DNA of 64,000 nt from Chimonanthus salicifolius (lineage: Eukaryota > Streptophyta > Magnoliopsida > Laurales > Calycanthaceae), in the NCBI GenBank assembly GCA_013350335.1, contig CM023540.1, forward strand, positions 59,806,962 through 59,870,961, in the 5' to 3' direction. The notes under the pieces are model-generated. The model made no database searches. It worked only from the letters and a program-made list of their open reading frames with translations, and was not told where the DNA came from. This document shows positions 50,855-62,102 of the stretch, in pieces. Every line of letters starts with the position of its first letter. Position 1 is the first letter of the stretch. Made by a program: the position numbers and the translations under genes.

Positions 50855-51383
50855 TGTTTTATATGCTAACCATGTGGTAGCCCTGATCGGGAACCTGCTG
50901 GGCGCATTGATCTAACGCCCTAATTCTATCCTTAGAGGATAATGCAGGAACAAGGAAAGGGAAAGAGAAGGTCGATGACCGGGAGGGGAGCCAAGCCTAA
51001 GCGCTTGATTGATGAACAGGACTTCTTATTTATTGTCGTTTGAGTTATATTTGATGGACATGTAATAAGTTAATACTTTGCTATGATTTGATTAGATTAT
51101 TAACTATGGTTGGTTGTTTTAAGTTAATTATTAATTGAGACTGTTACTTGCTATCTATTCATTCTATTTCCGCAGTTAGTCTAGTTTATTCCGCAAGTTA
51201 TTGTTTAGTTCCATGTGTGATTTTGTTATCATGGTCTAGTCTATGTATACATGGGTGGCTAGTTAAGGTTTAGACTTGAGTAGTCTGGACTTAGCTCGCG
51301 TCGTGACGTCTCTCCACCCTTGTCCGGTTTATTTAAAAAAAAAATAGACTCTGAATTTGTCTCGGAGAGGGCAAGGCATTACA

Positions 51384-51461
51384 GTTTCTAGTCTTGTTTG
51401 AGAGTTGAGGTATAAGTTTAGTTTGAATTTCGAGGACGAAATTCCTTAAAGGGGGTAGTGT
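51384..51461 (+). other. 3' tail and polypurine tract of element B
   Basis: After the TSD copy the tail reads GAATTTCGAGGACGAAATTC and then AAAGGGGGTAGTG just before the 3' LTR. This tail is common to plant Ty3/gypsy elements and confirms that 33775 and 51462 are the two LTRs of one element. Confidence 0.8.
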
Positions 51462-52088
51462 TGTAATGACCCGGCCCAATATTTCGGGATCTTAGAGAGC
51501 TTTGTGGATCTCCAAGTTGCTTTTGGTGTTTTGGTGGCAGTGAGGTTTGTATAGGCTCCATGGTGGGCCCCAGTTCTCCCGATTTTGAGCTCTGAAGCTC
51601 AAAGGGCATTTTGGTAATTTTAATATTTTAATTATTTTTGTCATTTAAACTATTTGAAAATCACATTTTGGTTACCATTTTAAAAAACACTTTGTGAAAG
51701 TGATGCTTCCTTTTTTTTGTAAAGAAACAAAAAAAAAAACTAAACCCTAAGACCCCCATATATAATCTCTCTTTCTCTCCCTTACCGAACCCTAATCCCT
51801 CTTTCCCTCTCCTTTGAAACCCTAGTCGCCGCACTCTCCCTTCCCCCCTCCTCTCTTGCCGCCGTTCATCCCTTTTTTCCCCCCTCTCTCGCCGCCGCTC
51901 ATCCCTCTCTCCTTCTCTCGCCGCCGCTCATCCCCCTCTCCTTCCTCCTTTCGACAGCCGCTCATCTCTCTTACTTCTTCCTCCTTCGCCGCAGCCACCT
52001 TGTTTCTTTCTCTCTTTCTCGGTTTCTTTCTTTTTCTTCTTCCCTCTCTCGGTTGGACGAGCAGCCCTACGCCGTCCAAATCTGAGTT
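51462..52088 (+). mobile_element. 3' LTR stub of element B
   Basis: It starts TGTAATGACCCGGCCCAATA and matches 33775-34435 including the GCCGCCGCTCATCC repeats. It is cut at 52088 by minus-strand LTR O. The last five bases before O are GAGTT. The remaining 2 kb must lie right of the window. Confidence 0.9.
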
Positions 52089-53169
52089 TGTAACGCCCCG
52101 CCCTCTCCGAGAAATCAGAGTCTATTTTTTTTTTTAAATAATAATAGAATAACATCGGAAAAGAGCGGGCGGCGTCACAACGCGAGCTAAGTTCGGACTT
52201 CCCAAGTCCGACCCTTAACTGGCCACCCATGTGTGCATGGACTAAACCCGCGATAACAATCCACATATGGAACTAAACAAGATATGCGGAATAAACTAGA
52301 CTAACTGCGGAATTAGACTGAATAGATAGCAAGTACAAGTCTCAATTATAAAAATAACCTATCCAACCATCCATTGTCTATATCATAAACAAACCATAGC
52401 AAAAGTATCAACTTATTACATGTTCATAAAATGTAACTCAAAATACAATAATAAAGACATCCCAATCATCAATCAAGCGCTTAAGCTTGGCTCCCCTCCA
52501 GGTCCACGACCTTCTCTTTCCCTTTTCTATTTCCTCCATTATCCTCTAATGATAGAATTAGGGCGTTAGATCAAAGCGCCCAGTAGGATTTCCGATTAGG
52601 GCTACCACATGGTTAGTATATAAAAACATGCATATATCATAATATATATGGCCATCAAAACAGGTAAATCAATGCTATGTAAATATGCACATGTAATGAG
52701 TCCCTCCCATCATGCATATACACATCCATCACTTGACGAGACTCTCACCGTCAAGGTAAATCACAATACACTTTCATTTCAGAGTGATGATATTCCTCCT
52801 GGCGGGACCTGCATCGCCTAAGGAGGCCCATGTAGCTCTCATCATCATAATATTTCTCCTGGCGGGACCCTTATTGCCTAAGGAGACCAATGTGATTCTC
52901 ATCATTATACATTTCTCCTGGCAGGACCTGCAACGCCTAAGGAGACCAATGTATTTCTCATCATTATAACATTTCTCCTGGCGGGACCTGCATCGCCTAA
53001 GGAGACCAATATATTATCATCATCATGATACTACTCCTAGGAGGGACCTGCATCGCCTAAGGAGGTCTCACAGTCGCTATCACAGCATATCACCGGAGTG
53101 TGGGCTCCGGGTTCCACAATCATCATCCCATGCCATGCATGAGATGTCAATGCATTGTATGCCATTTGT
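52089..53169 (-). mobile_element. LTR O, piece 1 (3' end)
   Basis: This is a minus-strand LTR of the A/K/N family, starting on plus as TGTAACGCCCCGCCC. It has a perfect hairpin TCGGACTT/AAGTCCGA (52193-52211), the CTAAC block on minus (about 52570), a CTTGACG hairpin (52732-52755) and a 60-base tandem array (52795-53065). It is interrupted at 53169 by element P and continues at 62103 with the TSD copy TTTGT. Confidence 0.9.
52795..53065 (-). repeat. Five tandem hairpin units, 60-base period
   Basis: Units start at 52795, 52855, 52914, 52974 and 53034. Each has TCTCCTGGCG paired with CGCCTAAGGAGA around a GGACCTGCAT-type loop. LTR N has two related units (50449, 50510). Confidence 0.9.
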
Positions 53170-55085
53170 TGTAACACCCTAGAATTTCAAAGATAACAAT
53201 TTATATGAATTTATTCATATTTACGGAATTGCCATTGTGATATATGTGATTTGAATTTAAATGGGTCAATGGTTCAATCAAGACCCAAAGGATGGTAGTT
53301 TTATTTACAAGGCAAATAAATGGATGAAATGATATGACATTTCCATGAAAGTATTTGATGGTTTTGTGAGATAAAAACCATATAAAGTTATGGTGTTCTT
53401 ATGTCAATTATGGACTTAGTATTAAGGTGATTAAACATGAAGGATGATGGAACATAGGATTAAAATCTCTAGGGTGAGGTTCGGCCATGTTGTGTGGCCG
53501 AACCCCACCAATTGTCATTTGATGGACTTGGTGATTTGTTCATGATGAATTTGGGCAAATGAGATATATGAATAAATGGTTTAAATGACCAAAGTAAATA
53601 GTGAGGTTTGGCCATGTTGTATGGCCGAACCCCACTAAGGTGGTTTGTTTATGGACTTTGGTTTTTAAACAAAATTAAACAAAGGATTAGTATAGTGGCA
53701 TTATTGTAAATATGGATGAAAAGATGAAATGATCAAAAGAATGGACATATGAGCCAAAACCCAAGGTGGTAAGGTTCGGCCATGTGGTATGGCCGAACCC
53801 TACCAAGGTTCATTTGAAAGTTTGGGATCCTTAGATGGTTTTAATTAAATAAAAGAGTGACTAAGGTTTAAATGGGTGAGGTTCAGCCATGGGGTATGGC
53901 CGAACCCCACATAGTGGATTTTTAGGACATAGACCAAGTTGGAATGATAGGGATGAATGTTTGATTTGCTGCTATGTAAATAAGGTATCAGACTTGCTTG
54001 AACGGTGTACAAGTTGTAAACGGGAGACGGTTCAAGAGAAGGGTCAAACAAAGTAATCTAGGGTAGGTTTCCTACCTTTATTGTAACCATACTCCTATTT
54101 ACTGTTTTAAGTTGATTTTGATAAGTTTTGGTGAATGTAAAGTTATATTTCTAAATGTAATGTTTGCATAGACATCTCATGTGTCGCATGGGATAATGGT
54201 GTTGTAACCGGAGGCCACACTCCGTCGGGGCATCCGAAAGACCACTGTGGGGTACCCTGATGATGAGAATCCCATCAGGAGGAATCCGGAGGCCACACTC
54301 CGTCGGGGCGTCCGAAAGGCCACTGTGGGTTACCTTTACGATGAGAATCCCGTCAAGTGATGACTACATTGAATGGTGATGGGTGGGACTCATTACACGT
54401 TCATTTCATACATAGCATGTTTTTATGGAATTTTGTCACACTTGTATTATTATTATACTATTTGCATGTTTTCGACTAACCATGTGGTAGCCTTATTCGG
54501 AAACACTACTGGGTACGTTGATCTAACGCCCTATCTATATCCTTAGTGGATGACGCAGGAAAGTCAAAGATTGAGGATCGAGAAGGGGACCAAGCAAGGA
54601 AACTTGGGCGGTTTGAATGATTTGGAATGAACTTTGAATGGACTGTTTATGGATTTGTCATTTGATTTATTCGGACAATGTAATTTGGTAATTAGATGTG
54701 TTGGCATGTAATAAGTAGTTAGGTAGATGCTATGGTTTGCTTTATTTTGGATGGTTTGGAATGAATAGTAGACTAAGGTTATTTGGTAATTTTGGAAAAT
54801 AAATCTTGTACTTTGCTATCTTAAGTTAAAAATGGATTAGTCTTAGGATCTATTATAACCTCAGTTAGTTTAAGACTAAGTCAATTCCGCAAGTTGTATT
54901 TGTACCATGTGCGGATCAGTTTTATGGACTTAGATCATACGCACATGGGCTTGGCCAGTTAAGGGTCGGATTTAGAGATTCGAACTTAACTCGCGTCGTG
55001 ACACTCCGCCCCGATCACATGATTATTATATTTTAAAAAAAAAATTAAACTCTGAAAATTAGAGTGAAAAGGGCGGGGTGTTACA
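53170..55085 (+). mobile_element. 5' LTR of element P
   Basis: It starts TGTAACACCCTAGAATTTCA and ends GGGCGGGGTGTTACA. Compared with full-length LTR M it lacks about 1.9 kb between roughly 39790 and the middle of the array. That gap removes the odd palindrome, leader, donor-like site and left part of the palindrome array. Four palindromes remain (53473-53915), followed by GTAGGTTTCCTAC (54063-54075), hairpin 54256-54279 and the CTAAC block near 54523. Confidence 0.95.
53473..53915 (+). repeat. Palindrome array in the 5' LTR of P
   Basis: Four GGTTCGGCC units. The third (53768-53804) is a model unit: GGTA, one A, GGTTCGGCCAT, five-base loop, ATGGCCGAACC, one C, TACC. Confidence 0.9.
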
Positions 55086-55087
55086 GT

Positions 55088-55099
55088 TAGTATCAGAGC
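55088..55099 (+). other. Primer-binding site of element P
   Basis: TAGTATCAGAGC lies two bases after the LTR and matches the complement of the initiator tRNA-Met 3' end with one mismatch (A for G at base 2). Confidence 0.85.
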
Positions 55100-55495
55100 G
55101 AAACGGGAAGTTGAATCTTCCGAAGTAAGATTAAGACGGTTTCATGTCTCACTGACGGATAAGAATCCCAACTGACCGACTCTTCGGAGTCCGCTAACTG
55201 GGGGCCAGATTAATTTACTTCGTGGACTTAGACTGAACAAATCAATCTGAGAACAACAGTGAAAGATAGCAAAAGTACAATATTATAATTGATCTATCAA
55301 ACGTAGCAAAATAGGATATACATCCCCCAATATTCCCCAAATTGAGAAAGAAAACAAACAATAGGTAATACTTAGAAATTTTTCCCCAAAAACAAAAGAA
55401 AACCAAGATTGCTTATTTGGAAATCTCCCCAAAATAGTGAAAACACAAACTGTATGAAGAAACTAAGGTAATTATGTTTTCATGACTTAGGGAAA

Positions 55496-56800
55496 ATGGC
55501 ACCAAAAAGAAAGATCCTACAAAGCAAGAAAGGGAAAGAAAAAGAGATACCACTCGTACAGTATGAGGAAGGAAGGGAAAGATCTCCACCAGAGGAAGAG
55601 CATTCTCAGCCTAAAGAAGGGGCTGGAAAAACACATAATGAGGAAGAGACATCATTCTGAAAGGTCACATCACTCTGAAAAGTCACACCATTCTGAAGAG
55701 TCTCATCATTCTCGGAGAGAAAGGAAGGAGCGGGAATACTCATCTCGGAAGGAGGGAGAAGGGAACAGTGGTTTACATATACCACATGTGCCGCCTGAAC
55801 TTCAGGGCTTAGTTCAAGCAGTGGTGACCTCTGTACTCCAACAACATATGAATGGGAGTGAAAGTTCCAGGGATGCCAGTGACCGGAGTATGGCTCGAGA
55901 ATTTCAGCAACAGCGTCCTCCCTATTTCAAAGGGAAGGAAGGGGCTGTCGGAGCTGAGCACTGGCTGAAGAAAATCACTCAGATCTTAAATTTACTTAAG
56001 ATTTCAACTCATGCCTACAGGATTCTACTGGCTACTTCACAACTGATAGAAGATTCCGGTAAATGGTGGGAGGTAGTGGAGAAGCAGAGGGCACTCATAC
56101 CAGTTAGGGAGAGGACGGCCATGACATGGAATGAGTTTTCAACAACCTTTCTGAAACACTACTTTCCGGAGGAGGAGAATGAGCGACAGACGCAAGCCTT
56201 TCTGTCCTTGGTACAGGGCTCTATGACGGTGGTAGAGTATCACCGAGAATTTCTCAGTTTATCTATTTATGCATTCTATATGGCGGACACAGAACATCGC
56301 AGAGAAATGAAGTTTGAAAGGGGTTTACAGCCAAATATCAGGGCCAAAGTGACCATATTCAAGTGCACCACATTGGCTAAGGTAGTCAACAAGGCCACAA
56401 TAGCAGAATAGGTGTTGAATGCAATGGTGCGGTTTGACAACCGCCGAGCTCCAAGTGGGAGGGGTGGGTTCCAGCTCAACAAGAGGTTCAGACCCTCACC
56501 ATCTACTGGGTTCACGGGGGACTTTCGTCCCAATCAGTCCTCCCCATCTGCATCAGTCACCCAGTCATTCAGAGGGGTGAACAACTGTTTTCACTGTGAT
56601 CATCCGGGTCACTTCAAGAGAGACTGTCCAAAGCTCAATAAGCTCTCATATTCCAGAGGATCTTTCCGTCCACTAGCTAGGCCAGCTAACTCCCGAGGAG
56701 GCAGGACTTATAATCAGGTAGGTCGTGCGCCTAATCCTACCGGATCTGGACTACTATTTGCTCTGGAACCTCCCGAGGATGTGGATCATTCTATGATTCA
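55496..56800 (+). pseudogene. Broken gag of element P
   Basis: The likely start is the ATG at 55496 (MAPKRKILQSKKGK), in the same TTAGGGAAAATG context as in element D. A frameshift between 55563 and 55660 moves into the frame holding the rest. That frame encodes a charged head with four HHSE-type repeats (55650-55715), a capsid region (VPPELQGLVQ, FKGKEGAVGAEHWLKK, FLKHYFPEEENERQTQAF, VVEYHREF) and the zinc knuckle CFHCDHPGHFKRDC (56586-56627). An in-frame TAG at 56409-56411, possibly a decayed CAG, lies between capsid and nucleocapsid. Gag forms the particle that packages the element RNA. It runs into protease without a stop. Confidence 0.88.
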
Positions 56801-59800
56801 AGGTATGGCCGTTGTCAATAGTTCTTATGCATATGCATTGTTTGATTCTGGAGCATCGCACTCTTTTATATCTACATCCTTTAACTGCTACTGGTACACT
56901 AGTTCAAAAGCTGTCCACCACACTCACAGTAGTATCCCCTGTCGGAGACACGTCTTTGGGACTCATATGCACGGCCATAAATACAGAACTCGCTGGACTC
57001 AGATTTGAGTTCAATTATCTGGTACTTGACATGACTGAGTATGATATTATATTCGGCATGGATTGGTTGGCTAGTTATAAAGCCAATATTGATTGTTATC
57101 GCCGAAGAGTGACATTTTGGTCACCCGAGGGAAAGCAGTATATAGTTCGTGCCGACAAGCAAAGCATACTGCATGAAGGGTTGCACCATTCGGTGTTGAA
57201 TAATATTGTCATCAACAAAGCACCAGTCACTGAGCTTCCAGCAATTGTGAAAGAATTTGTTGATGTCTTTCCAAAAGAACTCCCTGGTATACCACCTATG
57301 AGGGAGCTCAATTTCGAGATCAAGCTGTATCCTGGTACTTCACCAGTGTCTCTACCCCATTATCGGATGGCACCAGTAGAAATGTCCCGAGTTGAAGAAG
57401 CAGCTTGATGAGTTACTCAGACTGGGTTGCATTCAGAACAACACATCATCATGGGGAGCTCCAGTGTTGTTCATGAAAAAGAAGGACGGTTCACTCAGAA
57501 TGTGTGTGGACTACAGGAAATTGAATCAGCTAACTGTCTGGAACAAGTATCCTCTACCCAGGATCGATGATTTATTCGATCAGTTGAGGGGTTCCAGTCA
57601 CTTTTCCAAGATTGACCTGATGTCCGGTTATCATCAAATCCGGGTCAGGGAGGAAAATATAGAGAAGACAGCTTTCAGGACACGGTATGGACTATTTGAA
57701 TTTGTAGTCATGCCTTTTGGACTTACCAACGCACCGGCTGTGTACATGGACTTAATGAATAGAGTCTTCCGACCATATCTGGATCAGTTTGTTATAGTGT
57801 TCATTGACGATATCCTGATCTATTCCAAGAGTCAGGAGGATCATGTTGAGCATCTACGAATAGTATTGAACACCTTGAGACAGAACAAGTTGTATGCCAA
57901 AGCAAGCAAATGCGAATTTTGGCTACCTGAGGTCAAATTCTTAGGGCATGTTATAACAGCTAATGGTATAGCCGTTGATCCGGCAAAGGTGGCAGCAGTG
58001 AGGGAGTGTAAAGCACCGAAAAATGTCACTGAGATCCGTAGCTTCCTGGGTTCTGCTGGATATTATAGGAAGTTCATCATGGATTTCTCTAAAATAGCAT
58101 CTCCATTGACTCGACTCACTCAGAAAGGGGTCAAATATGAGTGGTCAAAGTTGTGCAATCAAAGGTTTGAGGAGCTGAAAGAGAGACTTACAACTGCTCC
58201 TATTTTAGTTTTGCCGGAAAGAGGCAAAGGTTATGAAGTACAATGCGATGCATCAGGAGAGGGACTGGGATGTTCACTCATGCAAGGTGATCGTGTGGTG
58301 GCATATGGTTCAAGACAACTAAAGATACATGAACGCCTCTACCCCACACATGATCTGGAATTAGCTGCGGTGGTCTTCGCTCTCAAAAGCTGGAGACACT
58401 ATCTATATGGTGAAAAGTTTGAAGTATTTTCAGATCACAAGAGCTTGAAGTATTTATTTGATCAGAAAGAGCTCAACCTGAGGCAGCGCAAATGGATGGA
58501 ATATCTGGCGGACTATGAATTTGCGCTCCGATATCATCCGGGAAAGGCCAACAAGGTGGCAGATGCTCTCAGCCGCATGTCTCATGCATCAGTGGCATGT
58601 CTGATCAGGACCGAATGGGAGATGTTGAATACCATTCGTGAGTTCAATCTATACATCACAAACCATGGGAGTATGTACAATTTGATCATACGATCCAACA
58701 TGGTTACAAAGATTGAACAGGAGCAGCGAGCAGATCCGAAAATGGCAGAGACATGGGCCAAGATGTCTATTGGCGAGGTTGTACCGGATTGAGAATTACA
58801 ACAAGGACAAGGTCTTATGTTCCGGGGTAGAATTTATGTGCCAAGAAGCTGCAGAAAAGAATTACTGATAGAGGCACATCAGAGCAAGCTCTCCATTCAT
58901 CCGGGTAGCACAAAAATGTACCATGACTTAAAAAGACATTATTGGTGGCATGGACTCAAGAAGGAGATTGCAGAGATTGTGGCTCATTGTTTAACTTGTC
59001 AGCAAGTTAAGACGGAACACCAGAAGCCACCAGGGTTACTCAAACCCTTATCTGTGCCATAATGGAAATGGGAGCACATTTCCATGGACTTTGTGATGGG
59101 ATTGTTGAGGTCCTCGAAGGGCAATGACGCTATATGGGTCGTGGTAGACCGACTGACCAAATCCGTCCATTTTATTCCTATCAAGATGTCGGATTCATCT
59201 GAGACATTAGGTCGGCGGTATATCAAGGACATCATCAGATTACATGGTATTCCTCGGACAATCGTATCTGATAAAGATGGTCGATTCACCGGAAGGGTAT
59301 GGCAGAGTATGCAGTCAGCCATGGGAACCGATTTACTGACTAGCACAGCATTCCATCCACAGACTGATGGCCAGTCGGAAAGAACAATACAAACACTGGA
59401 GGATATGCGGAAGGCATGCATGCTAGACTTCAAAGGAGGATGGGAGGATCATTTGCCATTGGTGGGGTTTTCTTATAACAATAGCTACCAAGAAAGCCTT
59501 CAGATGGCACCATTCGAAGATTTGTATGGTGGACCATGCAGGTCACCAGTGTGCTGGACCGAGGTCGGCGAACCTGCACTGATAGGACCCGAGTTGGTTG
59601 CGGAAACTACTGCACAGATCCAGTTGATACGTCAACATTTGTTGACCACACAGAGTCGGCAAAAGAGCTATGCTGATAAGAGGAGGAGGTTTCTCGAATT
59701 TGAAGTCGGAGACATGGTATTCTTGAAGGTCTCGCCACGAAAAGGGCACATGAGATTTGGGAAGAAAGGAAAATTGTAGCCAAGATATGTGGGACCGTTT

Positions 59801-60124
59801 TCAATTATAAGAAGGATGGGAGATGTAGCCTATCAGTTGGCACTTCCTTCGCAATTGGCGTCTCTACATGATGTGTTCCATGTGTCGATGCTGAGGAAGT
59901 ACAACCCCGATCCATCTCATGTCTTGAATGTGCAAGACATAGATGTGCAAAGCGACGCCACTTACATCGAGAAGCCGGTCAGAATAATAGAGAATGAACA
60001 AAGGGTGTTGCGTAACCGAGCGATTCAGTTCATCAAGGTAGTATGGGATCGACATGGTATTGAGGAAACCACTTGGGAACTGGAATCGGAGATGAGAACA
60101 TCTCACCCTGAATTGTTTGTATGA
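56801..60124 (+). pseudogene. Broken pol of element P with chromodomain
   Basis: Domains in order: protease (DSG at 56844-56852; IIFGMDWL), RT ([23 protein letters not shown] with Asp codons 57806-57811), RNase H ([32 protein letters not shown]), integrase (His/Cys zinc site around 58880-59005; MDFV, IVSDKDGRF and TDGQSERTIQTLED carrying the DDE residues), and a C-terminal chromodomain (about 59970-60120; WDRHGIEETTWELESE). Chromodomains guide integration to particular chromatin and define chromoviruses. Damage: frameshifts near 56880 and 57395, stops at 58790 (TGA), 59060 (TAA) and 59777 (TAG). From 57392 to 60124 the frame is otherwise constant, so the lesions are recent. Confidence 0.93.
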
Positions 60125-60170
60125 TTTATTTTGAAATCCTACTTCGTTCGATTTTTGGGACGAAAATTAT

Positions 60171-60180
60171 AAAAAGAGTA
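60171..60180 (+). other. Polypurine tract of element P
   Basis: AAAAAGAGTA lies six bases before the 3' LTR, after the CTACTTCGTTCG tail shared with element A. It is the presumed plus-strand primer. Confidence 0.7.
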
Positions 60181-60186
60181 TTGTAT

Positions 60187-62102
60187 TGTAACACTCTGGA
60201 ATTTCAAAGATAACAATTTATATGAATTTATTCATATTTACGGAATTGCCATTGTGATATATGTGATTTGAATTTAAATGGGTCAATGGTTCAATCAAGA
60301 CCTAAAGGATGGTAGTTTTATTTACAAGGCAAATAAATGGATGAAATGGTATGACATTTCCATTAAAGTATTTGATGGTTTTGTGAGATGAAAGCCATAT
60401 AAAGTTATGGTGTTCTTATGTCAATTATGGACTTAGTATTAAGATGATTAAACATGAAGGATGATGGAATATAGGATTAAAATCTCTAGGGTGAGGTTCG
60501 GCCATGTTGTGTGGTCGACCCCACCAATTGTCATTTGATGGACTTGGTGATTTGTTCATGATGAATTTGGACAAATGAGATATATGAATAAAGGGTTTAA
60601 ATGACCAAAGTAAATAGTGAGGTTCGGCCATGTTGTATGGCCGAACCCCACTAAGGTGGTTTGTTTATGGACTTTGGTTTTTAAACAAAATTAAACAAAG
60701 GATTAGTATAGAGGCATTATTGTAAATATGGATGAAAAGATGAAATGATCAAAAGAATGGACATATGAGCCAAAACCCAAGGTGGTAAGGTTCGGCCATG
60801 TGGTATGGCCGAACCCTACCAAGGTTCATTTGAAAGTTTGGGACACTTAGATGGTTTTAATTAAATAAAAGAGTGACTAAGGTTTAAATGGGTGAGGTTC
60901 GGCCATGGGGTATGGCCGAACCCCACATAGTGGATTTTTAAGACATAGACCAAGTTGGAATGATAGGGATGAATGTTTGATTTGCTGCTATGTAAATAAG
61001 GTATCGGACTTGCTTGAACGGTGTACAAGTTGTAAACGGGAGACGGTTCAAGAGAAGGGTCAAACAAAGTAATCTAGGGTAGGTTTCCTACCTTTATTGT
61101 AACCACACTCCTATTTACTGTTTTAAGTTGATTTTGATAAGTTTTGGTGAATGTAAAGTTATATTTCTAAATGTAATGTTTGCATAGACATCTCATACGT
61201 CGCATGGGATAATGGTGTTGTAACCGGAGGCCACACTCCGTCGGGGCATCCGAAAGACTACTGTGGGGTACCCTGATGATGAGAATCCCATCAGGAGGAA
61301 TCCGGAGGCCACACTCCGTCGGGGCGTCCGAAAGACCACTGTGGGTTACCTTTACGATGAGAATCCCGTCAAGTGATGACTACGTTGAATGGTGATGGGT
61401 GGGACTCATTACACATTCATTTCATACATAGCATGTTTTTATGGAATTTTGTCACACTTGTATTATTATTATACTATTTGCATGTTTTCAACTAACCATG
61501 TGGTAGCCCTATTCGGAAACACTACTGGGCACGTTGATCTAACGCCCTATCTATATCCTTAGTGGATGATGCAGGAAAGTCAAAGATTGAGGATCGAGAA
61601 GGAGACCAAGCAAGGAAACTTGGGCAGTTTGAATGATTTGGAATGAACTTTGAATGGACTGTTTATGGATTTGTCATTTGATTTATTAGGACAATGTAAT
61701 TTGGTAATTAGATGTGTTGGCATGTAATAAGTAGTTAGGTAGATGCTATGGTTTGCTTTATTTTGGATGGTTTGGAATGAATGGTAGACTAAGGTTATTT
61801 GGTAATTTTGGAAAATAAATCTTGTACTTTGCTATCTTAAGTTAAAAATGGATTAGTCTTAGGATCTATTATAACCTCAGTTAGTTTAAGACTAAGTTAA
61901 TTCCGCAAGTTGTATTTGTACCATGTGCGGATCAGTTTTATGGACTTAGTTCATACGCACATGGGCTTGGCCAGTTAAGGGTCGGATTTAGAGATCCGAA
62001 CTTAACTCGCATCGTGACACTCCGCCCCGATCACATGATTATTATATTTTAAAAAAAAAAATTAAACTCTGAAAATTAGAGTGAAAAGGGCGGGGTGTTA
62101 CA
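60187..62102 (+). mobile_element. 3' LTR of element P
   Basis: It starts TGTAACACTCTGGAATTTCA and ends GGGCGGGGTGTTACA. It is collinear with the 5' LTR and has the same ~1.9 kb internal deletion. Its palindrome array spans 60490-60932; the first unit has lost one A and changed one C, weakening its right arm (GGTCGACCCC). The GTAGG hairpin is at 61079-61091. Confidence 0.95.

Larger units (their letters stand above)
47746..51383 (+). mobile_element. Solo LTR N (3638 bp), TSD GTTTC
   Basis: It starts TGTAACACCCCAATTTCTCA and ends GGCAAGGCATTACA, with flanks GTTTC (47741-47745 and 51384-51388). It belongs to the family of A, K and O. Modules: odd palindrome 48148-48160; GTAAGT 48787-48792; palindrome array 48929-50099; GTAGGTTTCCTAC 50252-50264; hairpins from 50449 to 50677 of two loop classes; CTAAC 50912-50916 and GCAGG from 50944. 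Confidence 0.94.
53170..62102 (+). mobile_element. Complete chromovirus element P (8933 bp), TSD TTTGT
   Basis: LTRs lie at 53170-55085 and 60187-62102, both 1916 bases. Five-base flanks TTTGT are at 53165-53169 and 62103-62107, and LTR O reads through once the element is removed. Primer site, gag, protease, RT, RNase H, integrase, chromodomain and polypurine tract are in canonical order. By eye I count about 39 substitutions between the LTRs (near 2%), about 33 of them transitions. It is the youngest insertion in the window by both nesting and divergence. Its coding region is broken, so any movement would have needed proteins from another copy if the damage predates insertion. Confidence 0.97.

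Noticed and set aside
50655..50915. Frame with a long Ile-Tyr run
   Set aside because: It is encoded by the TA microsatellite at 50770-50851.
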